Below are positions 50,391 through 58,323 of a stretch of 64,000 nt of DNA, one piece after another. Made by a program: the position numbers and the translations under genes. The notes below the pieces were generated by a model. That model was given only the letters and a program-made list of their open reading frames with translations. It was not told the DNA's origin and did no database searches. How positions within the stretch are numbered: position 1 is the first letter of the stretch; each line of letters opens with the position of its first letter. Source of the stretch: Streptomyces sp. RerS4 (GTDB lineage: Bacteria; Actinomycetota; Actinomycetes; Streptomycetales; Streptomycetaceae); contig NZ_CP097322.1 in the NCBI RefSeq assembly GCF_023515955.1, positions 3,123,501 to 3,187,500 on the forward strand. Direction: 5' to 3'.

Positions 50391-51152
50391 ATGGGCAGGA
50401 GCCGCAGAACAATTCCGGAGGAGCTTCTGCTGCTCGCCTTGGACCCGGCCACGGGTACCACGGCGCAGCCGCAGTCGCTCGACCTCGGCCTGGCCGGGGC
50501 ACAGCTAGTGGAGCTGGCTCTGGCAGGACGGATAGCCCCTGACGGGGATCGTATCGCCGTGGTGATGCCACGGCCGACAGGAGATCCGACTTTGGACTCC
50601 GCACTGGAACTGCTGCGCAGGCGCGGCAGCCCGGTTCGGGCGGTCCACTGGATCGGCGGACCCCGACTGGGGCTCCGTCAGATCTACCTCGCGCACCTGG
50701 AGCGTTGCGGCATGGTCCATGCCGTCGCGGGCCAGATGTGCGGGGTGCTGCCGACGACTCGCTACCAGGCGACCGATACGGCGATCAGCCGGGAGATCCG
50801 TGCCCGGCTCGACAGTGCGATCCGCACCGGCGTACCGCCGGACCCGCGGACCGCGGCGCTCGCCGCCCTGGCCCACGCGGTCGGACTCGGCAAGCATCTG
50901 TACCCCGGCAATGAGGGGCGTTCGTCCAGGTCCCGGCTGCGGGACCTGATCCGGCACGACCCGATGGGCGGTCTCGTGGCGCACGCCGTCATGGACGTCC
51001 AGAACGGTGTGGCGGCGCAGCCCCGCCGCGACCGCGCCACGGCCCAGCCGCCGGCGCGGGCGACGGCGAGCAGCGGTGGCGGTGGCGGTGGCATCGGCGT
51101 TCCGATGCAGCCGCGTCGGACGGGTGCCATGGCCCGCGCCGCCGCGCACTGA
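50391..51152 (+). CDS. GPP34 family phosphoprotein (GOLPH3-like)
   Basis: A 253-residue protein beginning MGRSRRTIPEELLLLALDPA, the start of the GPP34 fold. LVELALAGRIAPDGDRIAVV, IRTGVPPDPRTAALAALAHA and LRDLIRHDPMGGLVAHAVMD match the helical core, while the last 45 residues are a disordered Gly/Arg/Ala tail. Eukaryotic GOLPH3 binds PI4P and Golgi glycosyltransferases; in actinomycetes these proteins are common but little studied. The ATG at 50391 follows GGGGAGGC. It is divergent from the carboxypeptidase; a strong hairpin ends it. Confidence 0.9.
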   Translation: MGRSRRTIPEELLLLALDPATGTTAQPQSLDLGLAGAQLVELALAGRIAPDGDRIAVVMPRPTGDPTLDSALELLRRRGSPVRAVHWIGGPRLGLRQIYLAHLERCGMVHAVAGQMCGVLPTTRYQATDTAISREIRARLDSAIRTGVPPDPRTAALAALAHAVGLGKHLYPGNEGRSSRSRLRDLIRHDPMGGLVAHAVMDVQNGVAAQPRRDRATAQPPARATASSGGGGGGIGVPMQPRRTGAMARAAAH

Positions 51153-51177
51153 TCCACCGAAGAGCGATCACCACCCG

Positions 51178-51223
51178 CGCGCGGGGAGGTGGGGCCGGTT
51201 CACCGGTCCCACCTCCCCGCGCG
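51178..51223 (+). terminator. strong hairpin after GPP34 gene
   Basis: Perfect 16-bp stem, arms 51178-51193 and 51208-51223, with a 14-nt loop, 25 nt after the stop. Confidence 0.85.
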
Positions 51224-51375
51224 TTCGCACGCCCGCACGCCCGCGCGTTCGCACGTCCGCGCACTCGGGGGGCCGATTTCCCGTTCCCCAGCGCTATCGC
51301 ACTCTTCGGTGGCAGTCTGCTGAACATCAGACACGCAGCGAGACAGCGACAGAAGAAGGCGGAGGTGCCGTTCCC

Positions 51376-52257
51376 GTGGCGTCCAATGTCAATCCCACCG
51401 TCCGACGCCGCCGACTGGGCATGGAGTTGCGCAAGCTCCGTGAGGACAAGGGCATGACGGCCGAGCAGGTCGCCGAGCGCCTCCTCGTCTCCCAGTCGAA
51501 GATCAGCCGCCTGGAGAACGGCCGCCGTTCCATCAGCCAGCGTGACGTCCGGGACCTGTGCGAGGTGTACGAGGTGGAGGATCCCCGACTCGTGGACTCG
51601 CTCATGCAGATGGCCAAGGATTCGCGCCAGCAGGGCTGGTGGCACGCATTCGGCGACATCCCGTACAGCGTCTACATCGGCCTGGAGACGGACGCCGCCA
51701 GCCTGCGCACCTACGAACCCCAGATGGTTCCCGGGTTCCTCCAGACCCCCGAGTACGCCCAGGCCCTGATCCGCGGCGCGCTGCCGGAGACGGCGCCCGC
51801 CGACGTCGAAAAGCGGGTCCAGGTCCGGATGCACCGCCAGAAGCGGCTGTCCGAGACGGACAACAACAACCCGGAGGTCGGGCCGCTGCGCCTGTGGGCG
51901 GTGATCGACGAGGCCGCCCTACGGCGGCACGTCGGCGACCCGCAGTTGATGATCCGGCAGCTGCAGTACTTGATAGAGCAGTCGGAGCAGCCGTACATCA
52001 CCGTGCAGGTGATGCCGTTCTCGATGGGTGCGCATCCGGGGGTCAACGGCCAGTACGCGATCCTGGAGTTCCCGGACGCCTCGGACTCGACGGTGGTCTA
52101 CATCGAGGGCGTCACGAGCGACCTGTACCTGGAGAAGGCCAACGACGTCCAGAAGTACAGCGTGATGTACGAGCACCTGCGCGCCCAGGCGCTCAACGTC
52201 GACCAGACCCGGCAGTTCATCTCCGAGATCATCGACCAGTACGCGGGCAAGGCGTAA
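51376..52257 (+). CDS. XRE-family regulator with DUF5753 domain
   Basis: A 293-residue DNA-binding protein. HTH about residues 12-70 (RRRRLGMELRKLREDKGMTA, EQVAERLLVSQSKISRLENG). The DUF5753 sensor domain about 100-285 has SLRTYEPQMVPGFLQTPEYA, RLWAVIDEAALRRHVGDPQL, YITVQVMPFSMGAHPGVNGQ and YIEGVTSDLYLEKANDVQKY. This is the WhiJ-like class whose members pair with small DUF397 proteins, and a DUF397 gene follows at 52503. In S. coelicolor, loci of this kind affect the timing of development. The GTG at 51376 follows GGAGGTGCC. Its stop codon lies in the first unit of a 14-bp tandem repeat. Confidence 0.93.
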   Translation: MASNVNPTVRRRRLGMELRKLREDKGMTAEQVAERLLVSQSKISRLENGRRSISQRDVRDLCEVYEVEDPRLVDSLMQMAKDSRQQGWWHAFGDIPYSVYIGLETDAASLRTYEPQMVPGFLQTPEYAQALIRGALPETAPADVEKRVQVRMHRQKRLSETDNNNPEVGPLRLWAVIDEAALRRHVGDPQLMIRQLQYLIEQSEQPYITVQVMPFSMGAHPGVNGQYAILEFPDASDSTVVYIEGVTSDLYLEKANDVQKYSVMYEHLRAQALNVDQTRQFISEIIDQYAGKA

Positions 52258-52335
52258 GAGGCGAGGCGTAAGGGGCGAGGCGTAAGGGGCGAGGCGTAAG
52301 GGGCGAGGCGTAAGGGGCGAGGCGTAGGGGGCAGG
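52252..52335 (+). repeat. 14-bp tandem repeat after the XRE gene stop
   Basis: Five units of GCGTAAGGGGCGAG starting at 52252, 52266, 52280, 52294 and 52308 (the first has A for G at one place), plus a partial sixth at 52322. The first unit supplies the TAA stop of the XRE gene, and every unit carries a TAA in steps of 14. Not a CRISPR: there are no spacers. Confidence 0.92.
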
Positions 52336-52502
52336 CACCGTACACCGTCATTCCCCGGCCACAGAAGGCCTGAATGGAATATGCCACCCGGTCGAGTGAA
52401 TGCCTCCGTCACCCATCGAGAGGTGCGGGTAGCTTCGGTCACGTCAGCCGGGGATGGGTCCGGCGGGCGCAACCGGAACTACTCGCTGAACCGGAGAACA
52501 TC

Positions 52503-52724
52503 ATGGCTATTCGTCAGGGCGCCACGGACAACTGGACCAAGTCCTCCTACTCCGGCGGAAACGGAGCGTGCGTCGAGGTCAAGTCCCCCGTCATGGAGGC
52601 CGTCGCTGTCCGCGACTCGAAGGTGCAGGACGGCCCGTCCCTCACCTTCGCGCCGGGTTCCTGGTCCGCCTTCGTCACCGGGGTCACCGGCGTCACCGAG
52701 GGCCGGCCGAACCGCCTCGTCTGA
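52503..52724 (+). CDS. DUF397 protein
   Basis: A 73-residue DUF397 protein. Family features: NWTKSSYSGGNGACVEVKSP, VAVRDSKVQDGPSLTFAPGS, WSAFVTGV. Members are small partners of adjacent XRE/DUF5753 regulators and are thought to act as their antagonists or co-regulators. The ATG at 52503 follows CGGAGAACATC. It lies 245 nt after the regulator with the tandem repeat between, so separate transcription is possible. The tail (GVTEGRPNRLV) is longer than in many members. Confidence 0.92.
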   Translation: MAIRQGATDNWTKSSYSGGNGACVEVKSPVMEAVAVRDSKVQDGPSLTFAPGSWSAFVTGVTGVTEGRPNRLV

Positions 52725-52827
52725 ACGTCACCCCCCACATCACCACCGTTGGAGCCCTCTCGACCGGCCCGCCGTCCTGGCCGAGGGGGCTCGGCCCTCT
52801 CCACAGGGATCGCGCAAGTGGCTTCGT

Positions 52828-52862
52828 CGTAGCCGGCCCGACCGCCAGGCGGGCCGGCTACG
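52828..52862. terminator. hairpin between convergent DUF397 and 294-residue protein genes
   Basis: Perfect 13-bp stem, arms 52828-52840 and 52850-52862, with a 9-nt loop. A second, weaker stem (52752-52762 with 52782-52792) lies closer to the DUF397 gene. Confidence 0.8.
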
Positions 52863-52866
52863 GCTT

Positions 52867-53751
52867 TCAACGCAGCTGGTCCACGTAACGGTCCGTACCC
52901 GGGATCGTCGGAATGAACGGCGCCACCAGCTCCACCCTGCCGAGCCCGGCCTCCGCCACCTCCGCGTCCATCCCCTGGAAGCGGTCCCAACAGGTGCGCG
53001 GGTCGGCTTCGAGGAACCAGAGCAGCGTGAGGCGGGTGTCCACCCCCTCGACCTGCTTGACGTAGGTCATCCGGTCTCCGGGCAGCGGCGTCGGCCGGAA
53101 GATGGTCACCATCGCGGCCGGTGAACCGTTCAGCCGCTTCGGCAGGGACCGGGAGCGCAGCCATTCGAGCAGCTCCGCCCGCCGCTCGGGTCCGTCGGTG
53201 TCGACGACCTGGAGGACGAGCCCGGCGTAGGGGTGGTCGAGGGCGTGGAAGTCGCGGGGGCCGGCGGCGCCGTCGCGGTAGACGGTCGCCTCGCGGTCCT
53301 GGAAGGCCGTGAAGACGTGGGTGCGGTCCTGGTAGACGCGCGCGTCACGGTTCAGGCGCTTGTTGATGCCGACCGTCCACTTCATGTGTTCGTCGTAGCG
53401 GCCCTCGGTCACCCAGTACGTGGAGAGGTAGCAGCCCGCGCGGACGGGCTGGGCGACCGCCGACTTCTCCGGATAGCGCAGGTCCTGGAGTTCGCGGGTG
53501 GCGACCCAGCGGCGGCCGGCGTACATCCAGGGCATGGCCATGGCGCCGGCGTAGTAGTGGTCGTCCTCGTACCAGCGGTTGTACGCGTACTCGTGGCCCG
53601 GGTGCGGTTCCACCATCGTGATCAGCGCGTGGCCGGGGCGCACGCCGTACGGTCCGACCGCGGCCAGGGCGCCGTAGTCATCGACCCGGGTGTCATGGGC
53701 CGGCGCGTCCTCGGCGCCGCGTCGCCGCCCCTGTCCCTCTGTTGTCGTCAT
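52867..53751 (-). CDS. hypothetical protein, two EthD-like halves
   Basis: A 294-residue cytosolic protein that I do not recognise with certainty. The first half carries MVEPHPGHEYAYNRWYEDDH and YYAGAMAMPWMYAGRRWVAT, which is like the EFNxWYDExH start of EthD-type dimeric alpha/beta-barrel domains. The second half (AGLVLQVVDTDGPERRAELL, FLEADPRTCWDRFQGMDAEV) has a similar strand-helix rhythm and may be a second such domain. There is no signal peptide. The ATG at 53751 gives a short Thr/Arg-rich lead. A role in small-molecule metabolism is possible but not shown. Confidence 0.72.
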   Translation of the reverse strand: MTTTEGQGRRRGAEDAPAHDTRVDDYGALAAVGPYGVRPGHALITMVEPHPGHEYAYNRWYEDDHYYAGAMAMPWMYAGRRWVATRELQDLRYPEKSAVAQPVRAGCYLSTYWVTEGRYDEHMKWTVGINKRLNRDARVYQDRTHVFTAFQDREATVYRDGAAGPRDFHALDHPYAGLVLQVVDTDGPERRAELLEWLRSRSLPKRLNGSPAAMVTIFRPTPLPGDRMTYVKQVEGVDTRLTLLWFLEADPRTCWDRFQGMDAEVAEAGLGRVELVAPFIPTIPGTDRYVDQLR

Positions 53752-53879
53752 GGCACCGGTTTAGCTGATGCTTCGTCAGATGGGGAGGGGGCGGGCGGCG
53801 TTCGGTCCGTGGACAGGTAGGTGCTGTCTGCACCTTTCGCCGTTAGGCTGCGGCCACCCGCCGTCCCGAAGGAGCCCCC

Positions 53880-55076
53880 ATGCCCCTCGCACCCGTCGCC
53901 GCCCCGCCCGCCTTCGCCGCCCGCGCGACCGCCGTCGGCGGTTCCCCCGTACGCGAGATCCTGGCCCTCACCGAGCGCCCCGGGGTGATCTCCTTCGCCG
54001 GCGGCCTGCCCGCCCCGGAACTCTTCGACACCGCCGGACTGCGCGCCGCCTACGACGCCACCCTGGGCGGCGCCGGCTCCGCCCGCGCCCTCCAGTACTC
54101 CACCACCGAGGGCACCCCGGAGCTGCGCGAGGCCGTCGCCGTCCGGGCGGGCGCCCGGGGCCTGGCCACCACGGCGGACGACGTCCTCGTCACCACCGGC
54201 TCGCAGCAGGGCCTGACCCTCCTCGCCGCCACGCTCGTCGAGCCGGGCGACACGGTGCTCGTGGAGAACCCGACCTACCTGGCCGCCCTCCAGTGCTTCG
54301 CCCTGGCCGGAGCCCGCGTCGTCGCCGTGCCCTGCGACGGGGAGGGGCTGCTGCCCGACGCCCTCGCCGAGGCCGTCGCGCGGGAGCGGCCGAAGCTGCT
54401 GTACACGGTGCCGACGTTCCAGAACCCGACCGGCCGCACCCTGCCCGGCGCCCGCCGCGCCGAGGTGGCCCGTATCGCGGCCCGCCTCGGGCTGTGGCTC
54501 GTCGAGGACGACCCGTACGGGGACCTGCGCTACGAGGGCTCCGAGCAGCCGTGGATCGCCGCGCACCCGGGCGCCGAGGACCGCACCGCCCTGCTGGGCA
54601 GCTTCTCCAAGGTGATGGCCCCCGGCCTGCGCCTGGGTTGGCTGCGCGCCCCGGCCGCGCTGCGGCGCGCGGCGGTGGTCGCCAAGCAGGCGGCCGACCT
54701 GCACACCTCGACGGTCGACCAACTGGCCGCCGCCCACTACCTCACCGCCCACGACCTCGACGCGCACATCGCCCGCGTCCGGCAGGCCTACCGGGCCCGC
54801 CGCGACGCCCTCCTGGCCGGACTCGACGGGGCGCTCCCGGCCGGCTCGGAGTGGAACCGCCCCGAGGGCGGCATGTTCGTCTGGGCCCGACTCCCCGAGG
54901 GGTACGACGCGACGGAGCGGCTGAAGTCCGCCCTCGCGCACGACGTGGCCTACGTGCCCGGCGCCCCCTTCCACTCGGGCACCCCGGACCCGCGCACCCT
55001 GCGCCTGTCCTTCACCACGCACACCCCGCAGGAGATAGCCGAGGGCCTGACCCGGCTGGGTCGGGCCCTGCGGTAG
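53880..55076 (+). CDS. PLP-dependent aminotransferase (class I/II, LysN/MocR-like)
   Basis: A 398-residue fold-type I aminotransferase. ISFAGGLPAPELFDTAGL and LQYSTTEGTPELREAVAV are typical of the 2-aminoadipate/aromatic aminotransferase subfamily. VENPTYLAALQ, YTVPTFQNPTGRTL (Asn for the cofactor), LVEDDPYGDLRYEG (Asp for the pyridine N) and the Schiff-base lysine in LLGSFSKVMAPGLRLGW are all present, as is the substrate-carboxylate Arg in LRLSF. Substrate not predictable. No HTH is fused, so it is not a MocR regulator. It ends 16 nt from the convergent barstar gene. Confidence 0.92.
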   Translation: MPLAPVAAPPAFAARATAVGGSPVREILALTERPGVISFAGGLPAPELFDTAGLRAAYDATLGGAGSARALQYSTTEGTPELREAVAVRAGARGLATTADDVLVTTGSQQGLTLLAATLVEPGDTVLVENPTYLAALQCFALAGARVVAVPCDGEGLLPDALAEAVARERPKLLYTVPTFQNPTGRTLPGARRAEVARIAARLGLWLVEDDPYGDLRYEGSEQPWIAAHPGAEDRTALLGSFSKVMAPGLRLGWLRAPAALRRAAVVAKQAADLHTSTVDQLAAAHYLTAHDLDAHIARVRQAYRARRDALLAGLDGALPAGSEWNRPEGGMFVWARLPEGYDATERLKSALAHDVAYVPGAPFHSGTPDPRTLRLSFTTHTPQEIAEGLTRLGRALR

Positions 55077-55092
55077 GCGCGCCGCCGACCGG

Positions 55093-56325
55093 TCAGCGCA
55101 CCTCGACGCGCACGCCGAAGGCGCGCAGCCGGCCGAGCACCTCGTCGGCGTAGGACGCGTCCGACGCGTCCGAGCCGTCGGCGAGGGCCCGGCGCGTGGC
55201 TTCGTAGTCGTGCCAGACGAGGGTGAAGGGCGGGGTGGCGCCGAAGCCGCCGCTCAGGGCGTCGAAGAGGGAGTTCCAGCAGCGGCCGTAGTAGCCGCCG
55301 GGTCCGTTGACGGCCTCCCCGAGCGCGCAGTGCAGGGCGCGCCAACCGGTCACGGAGCGGCCGTCGAGGTGGTACGCGCCGCCCTGCCGGTCCTCGCCGA
55401 CGTGGGGCACGGCGAGGTCGAGCCACTCGCCGTGCAGCTCGTCGGGGAACCGCGCCCACAGGCCGGGCGCGGTGGGACGCCCGCGCTCCCACGCCTGCCA
55501 CAGGGGCCGGGCCGCCGGGAGCGGGCGGTCCTTGATCCGGCCGGTGAGCGTCACGTCGAGCAGACCGTCGCCCAGGGTGGACGGCCGCTCGTCGGTGACG
55601 TGCACGGAGAGGTCTCGTCCGGTCATCACCCGACCCGTCCGGTCGATCGCGAGGAGCTCCGCCCTCCCCCACCCGGTCCGGCGCGACAGGGTGCCCGGCT
55701 CGCAGCCGAGCAGCCGCAGCACGTCGGGGCGTTCGCGGATGCCGGAGCGGTCGACCGGCCCGGCGAACAGACCCGGAACGGCGGCGCAGGTGCCGTAGGG
55801 GACCACCTCGCCGGAGGACTCGTCGTACGAGGACTCGTCGTACAGGGTGTACGTCATCTGCTCCTGGCGGGACGCGGACGGGCTACCGAAGGACCAGTCC
55901 GGTGCCTCGACGCCCGCCTCGACGGCCACGTCGACGAGGCCGGGATCCTCGGGACTGGGTTGCCGATCGGTGACGACCAGGTCGTGCAGCAGGTAGCTCC
56001 AGTCCCGGATCCGCTCGCCGCCGAGGCTGACGTCGAGCCGTACGTGGCCCGCCCGGCCACCGTCCTTGCCGTCGACGGCGTCGCGCAGGACGCCCTCCGG
56101 GGCGCACCCGAAGAGGACGAGTTCCTCCCTCGGGGGCGCCGGCGGCTCGGCGAACAGGCCTTCCACGGCCGCGCACTGCGCCAGGACCTCGTACCCGTAC
56201 GCGTACGGGACGCCGATGAGCCGCCCGTCCGGATCCTCACCGGGGGCCGCCGGGGCCTCGGCGGTGACGACGTAGCGCGGTGGTGTGGCGGGCGGCCGGC
56301 TCCAGCGGGCCTTCCAGGGGGTCAT
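55093..56325 (-). CDS. barstar-family protein with duplicated N-terminal module
   Basis: 410 residues; ATG at 56325 (MTPWKARWSRPPATPPRYVV), with an alternative at 56334. The last 95 residues are a barstar fold (AYHLDGRSVTGWRALHCALG, PGGYYGRCWNSLFDALSGGF, PPFTLVWHDYEATRRAL). Barstar proteins bind and inhibit RNases. The first 300 residues hold two related modules: YGYEVLAQCAAVEGLFAEP..LVLFGCAPEG and PYGTCAAVPGLFAGP..LRLLGCEPGT, each followed by a strand-rich part (SYLLHDLVVTDRQPS and RDLSVHVTDERPS). No barnase-like RNase gene is adjacent, so it is an orphan. It could also be a carrier for other interactions. Confidence 0.85.
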   Translation of the reverse strand: MTPWKARWSRPPATPPRYVVTAEAPAAPGEDPDGRLIGVPYAYGYEVLAQCAAVEGLFAEPPAPPREELVLFGCAPEGVLRDAVDGKDGGRAGHVRLDVSLGGERIRDWSYLLHDLVVTDRQPSPEDPGLVDVAVEAGVEAPDWSFGSPSASRQEQMTYTLYDESSYDESSGEVVPYGTCAAVPGLFAGPVDRSGIRERPDVLRLLGCEPGTLSRRTGWGRAELLAIDRTGRVMTGRDLSVHVTDERPSTLGDGLLDVTLTGRIKDRPLPAARPLWQAWERGRPTAPGLWARFPDELHGEWLDLAVPHVGEDRQGGAYHLDGRSVTGWRALHCALGEAVNGPGGYYGRCWNSLFDALSGGFGATPPFTLVWHDYEATRRALADGSDASDASYADEVLGRLRAFGVRVEVR

Positions 56326-56371
56326 GGCACCCATTCAACCGTGGGCCCGGACGCCCCTGTGCCGGCCCTCG

Positions 56372-58207
56372 TCAGGCGTAGAGCGCCTCGATCTCGGCGG
56401 CGTAGCGGCGGGCGACTTCCGCGCGGCGGGGCTTGAGGGTCGGGGTGAGGGTGCCCGCGTCGATGGAGAGGTCCTCGGCGAGGATGTGGAAGGCGCGGAC
56501 GCGGGCCGGGCGGGAGACGGTGGCGTTGGCGGCGGCCACGGCTTCGGCCACCAGGGCGCGGACCGCCGGGTGCGCGGCCGGCGAGGGGCCCACGTCGAGG
56601 CCCTCGCGGGCGGCCCAGGCGGTGATCTCGTCGGCGTCCAACGCGATCAGGGCGACGGGGTGCGGGCGGCGGTCGCCGATCAGGATCGCGCGCGACACGT
56701 AGCGGGAGGCGGCGCGCACCGCGAACTCGACCTCGCTGGGGGTGATGTTCTTCCCCGCCGAGGTGATGATCAGCTCCTTCTTGCGACCGGTGATGCGCAG
56801 GAAGCCGTCGCCGTCGAGTTCGCCCAGGTCGCCGGTGTGCAGCCAGCCCTCGGGGTCGAGGACCTCGGCGGTGGCCGCCGGGTTGGCGTGGTAGCCGGGG
56901 AAGACCATGGGGCCGCGCGCCAGCACCTCCCCGTCGGCGGCGATGCGGATCTCGCAGTCGCGGACGGGCCGGCCCACGGTGCCGTACCGGACGGCGTCGG
57001 GGTGGTTGGCGCTGAGCAGCCCGCCCGACTCGGTCATCCCGTAGCCCTCGAAGACGTGTATCCCGCAGGCGCGCAGGAAGTCCATGGCGGCGGGGTCGAT
57101 GGGGGCGCCACCGGTCGACGCCCACCGCAGCCGGCCCCCGAAGGCGGCCCGCACCAGGGAGTACAGGGAGGCCTCCGCCGCCTCCCACGCGGGGCGCAGT
57201 TCCTCGGGCAGGGCGCCGTCCGCCGCGAGTACGCCGATCCGTACGGCTTCCTCGAACCGTTCCCGCCCGTCTTCGCCCTGCCCCTCCGCGAGGCCCCGCA
57301 CCACCGCGTGGACCTTCTCGAACAGGCGGGGCACGGACGGCAGCAGGGTGGGGCGGGCCTCGGCCAGTTCGGCCACCACGTCCTCCACCCGGCCGCCGAA
57401 GTAGCAGAGCTCGCCGCCCTCCAGGAGGGTGGTGAACTGGATCAGCTGCGCCAGCATGTGGGCCAACGGCAGGTACAGGTACGTCGAATCCCCCGGCCCG
57501 CCCTTGACCAGCGGGAAGATCGCGTCCTGGACGGCCGCGAGATTGCGGTGGGTGAGGCGACAGCCCTTGGGCGGGCCGGTGGTGCCGGAGGTGTAGACGA
57601 TCGCGGCGTCCATGTCCTCGGTCACGGAGGCGGCCCGCGCGGCCAGTGCGGTGTCGAGGGCGGCATCGGCGTCGCGGGCGTCATCGGCGTCGCGCGCGGC
57701 CTCGGCTTCGCGGGCGTCATCGGCGTCGCGGTGGGCCTCGGCTTCGCGGGCGGGGCCGCCGTACATCTCGTCCATGCGCACGATCGCCCTCAGCGCCGGC
57801 AGCTTCGGCCGCAGCGCCTCGACCCGGGCGGCCTGGGCGGCGTCCTCGCAGACGGCCACCACCGCCGCGGAGTCGGACAGCACCCAGGCCACCTCCTCCT
57901 CCCCCGCCGTCGGGTACACCGGCACCAGGACGGACCCCGCCGCCAGGATCCCGAAGTGCGTGTACGTCCACTCGGGCCGGGTCTCCGCGAGCACCGCGAC
58001 GCGTTCCCCGGCGGCCACGCCCAGGCCGAGCAGCAGCCGTCCCGCGTGGCGGGAGGCCGCGCCGAGTTCCGCGTAGGTCCGGGTCCGCCAACCGCCCTCC
58101 GGGGCGCGGAAACGCAGGGCGGTGTGCGGCCCGTACCGCTCCTCGGTCCATTGGGTGAACTCCGCCGACGTGCGCGGTCGACGAGCGTCACGCGGTCGAG
58201 CGTCCAT
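56372..58207 (-). CDS. long-chain acyl-CoA synthetase (AMP-dependent)
   Basis: A 611-residue adenylate-forming enzyme that activates fatty acids to acyl-CoA. The P-loop-like motif is IVYTSGTTGPPKGCRLTHRN, followed by FEGYGMTESGG, the ATP-binding WLHTGDLGELDGDG, and the hinge/lysine region RITGRKKELIITSAGKNITP. Near residues 165-205 there is an unusual Ala/Arg/Asp repeat insertion (EAEAHRDADDAREAEAARDA). The ATG at 58207 follows GGGAGGGGCACC. It is divergent from an AraC regulator and a secreted lipase lies beyond, suggesting a lipid-use region. A second synthetase starts 4.4 kb away. Confidence 0.92.
   Translation of the reverse strand: MDARPRDARRPRTSAEFTQWTEERYGPHTALRFRAPEGGWRTRTYAELGAASRHAGRLLLGLGVAAGERVAVLAETRPEWTYTHFGILAAGSVLVPVYPTAGEEEVAWVLSDSAAVVAVCEDAAQAARVEALRPKLPALRAIVRMDEMYGGPAREAEAHRDADDAREAEAARDADDARDADAALDTALAARAASVTEDMDAAIVYTSGTTGPPKGCRLTHRNLAAVQDAIFPLVKGGPGDSTYLYLPLAHMLAQLIQFTTLLEGGELCYFGGRVEDVVAELAEARPTLLPSVPRLFEKVHAVVRGLAEGQGEDGRERFEEAVRIGVLAADGALPEELRPAWEAAEASLYSLVRAAFGGRLRWASTGGAPIDPAAMDFLRACGIHVFEGYGMTESGGLLSANHPDAVRYGTVGRPVRDCEIRIAADGEVLARGPMVFPGYHANPAATAEVLDPEGWLHTGDLGELDGDGFLRITGRKKELIITSAGKNITPSEVEFAVRAASRYVSRAILIGDRRPHPVALIALDADEITAWAAREGLDVGPSPAAHPAVRALVAEAVAAANATVSRPARVRAFHILAEDLSIDAGTLTPTLKPRRAEVARRYAAEIEALYA
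57673..57755 (-). repeat. 36-bp tandem repeat inside the acyl-CoA synthetase
   Basis: Units start at 57673 and 57709, with a partial third at 57745. The 36-bp unit codes for 12 residues (like AREAEAxRDADD) and lies in a loop before the TSGTTG motif. It keeps the frame. Confidence 0.78.
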
Positions 58208-58323
58208 GGTGCCCCTCCCGGAGTAGGTGACCCACGAGGCTAGGCAGCCCCGCGAAGCCGGCGGTATGGCCGGAGGCGTCAACACCGCTGACCCCGGCGC
58301 TCATTGGGGCTACCGTCGAACGC

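Noticed and set aside
47983-50508. 841-codon + strand frame opposite the carboxypeptidase
   Set aside because: Arg/Gly/Leu repeats simply mirror the coding repeats on the other strand; no start signal or domain.
52252-52335. CRISPR-like repeat
   Set aside because: 14-bp units are directly joined with no spacers and no cas genes are present.
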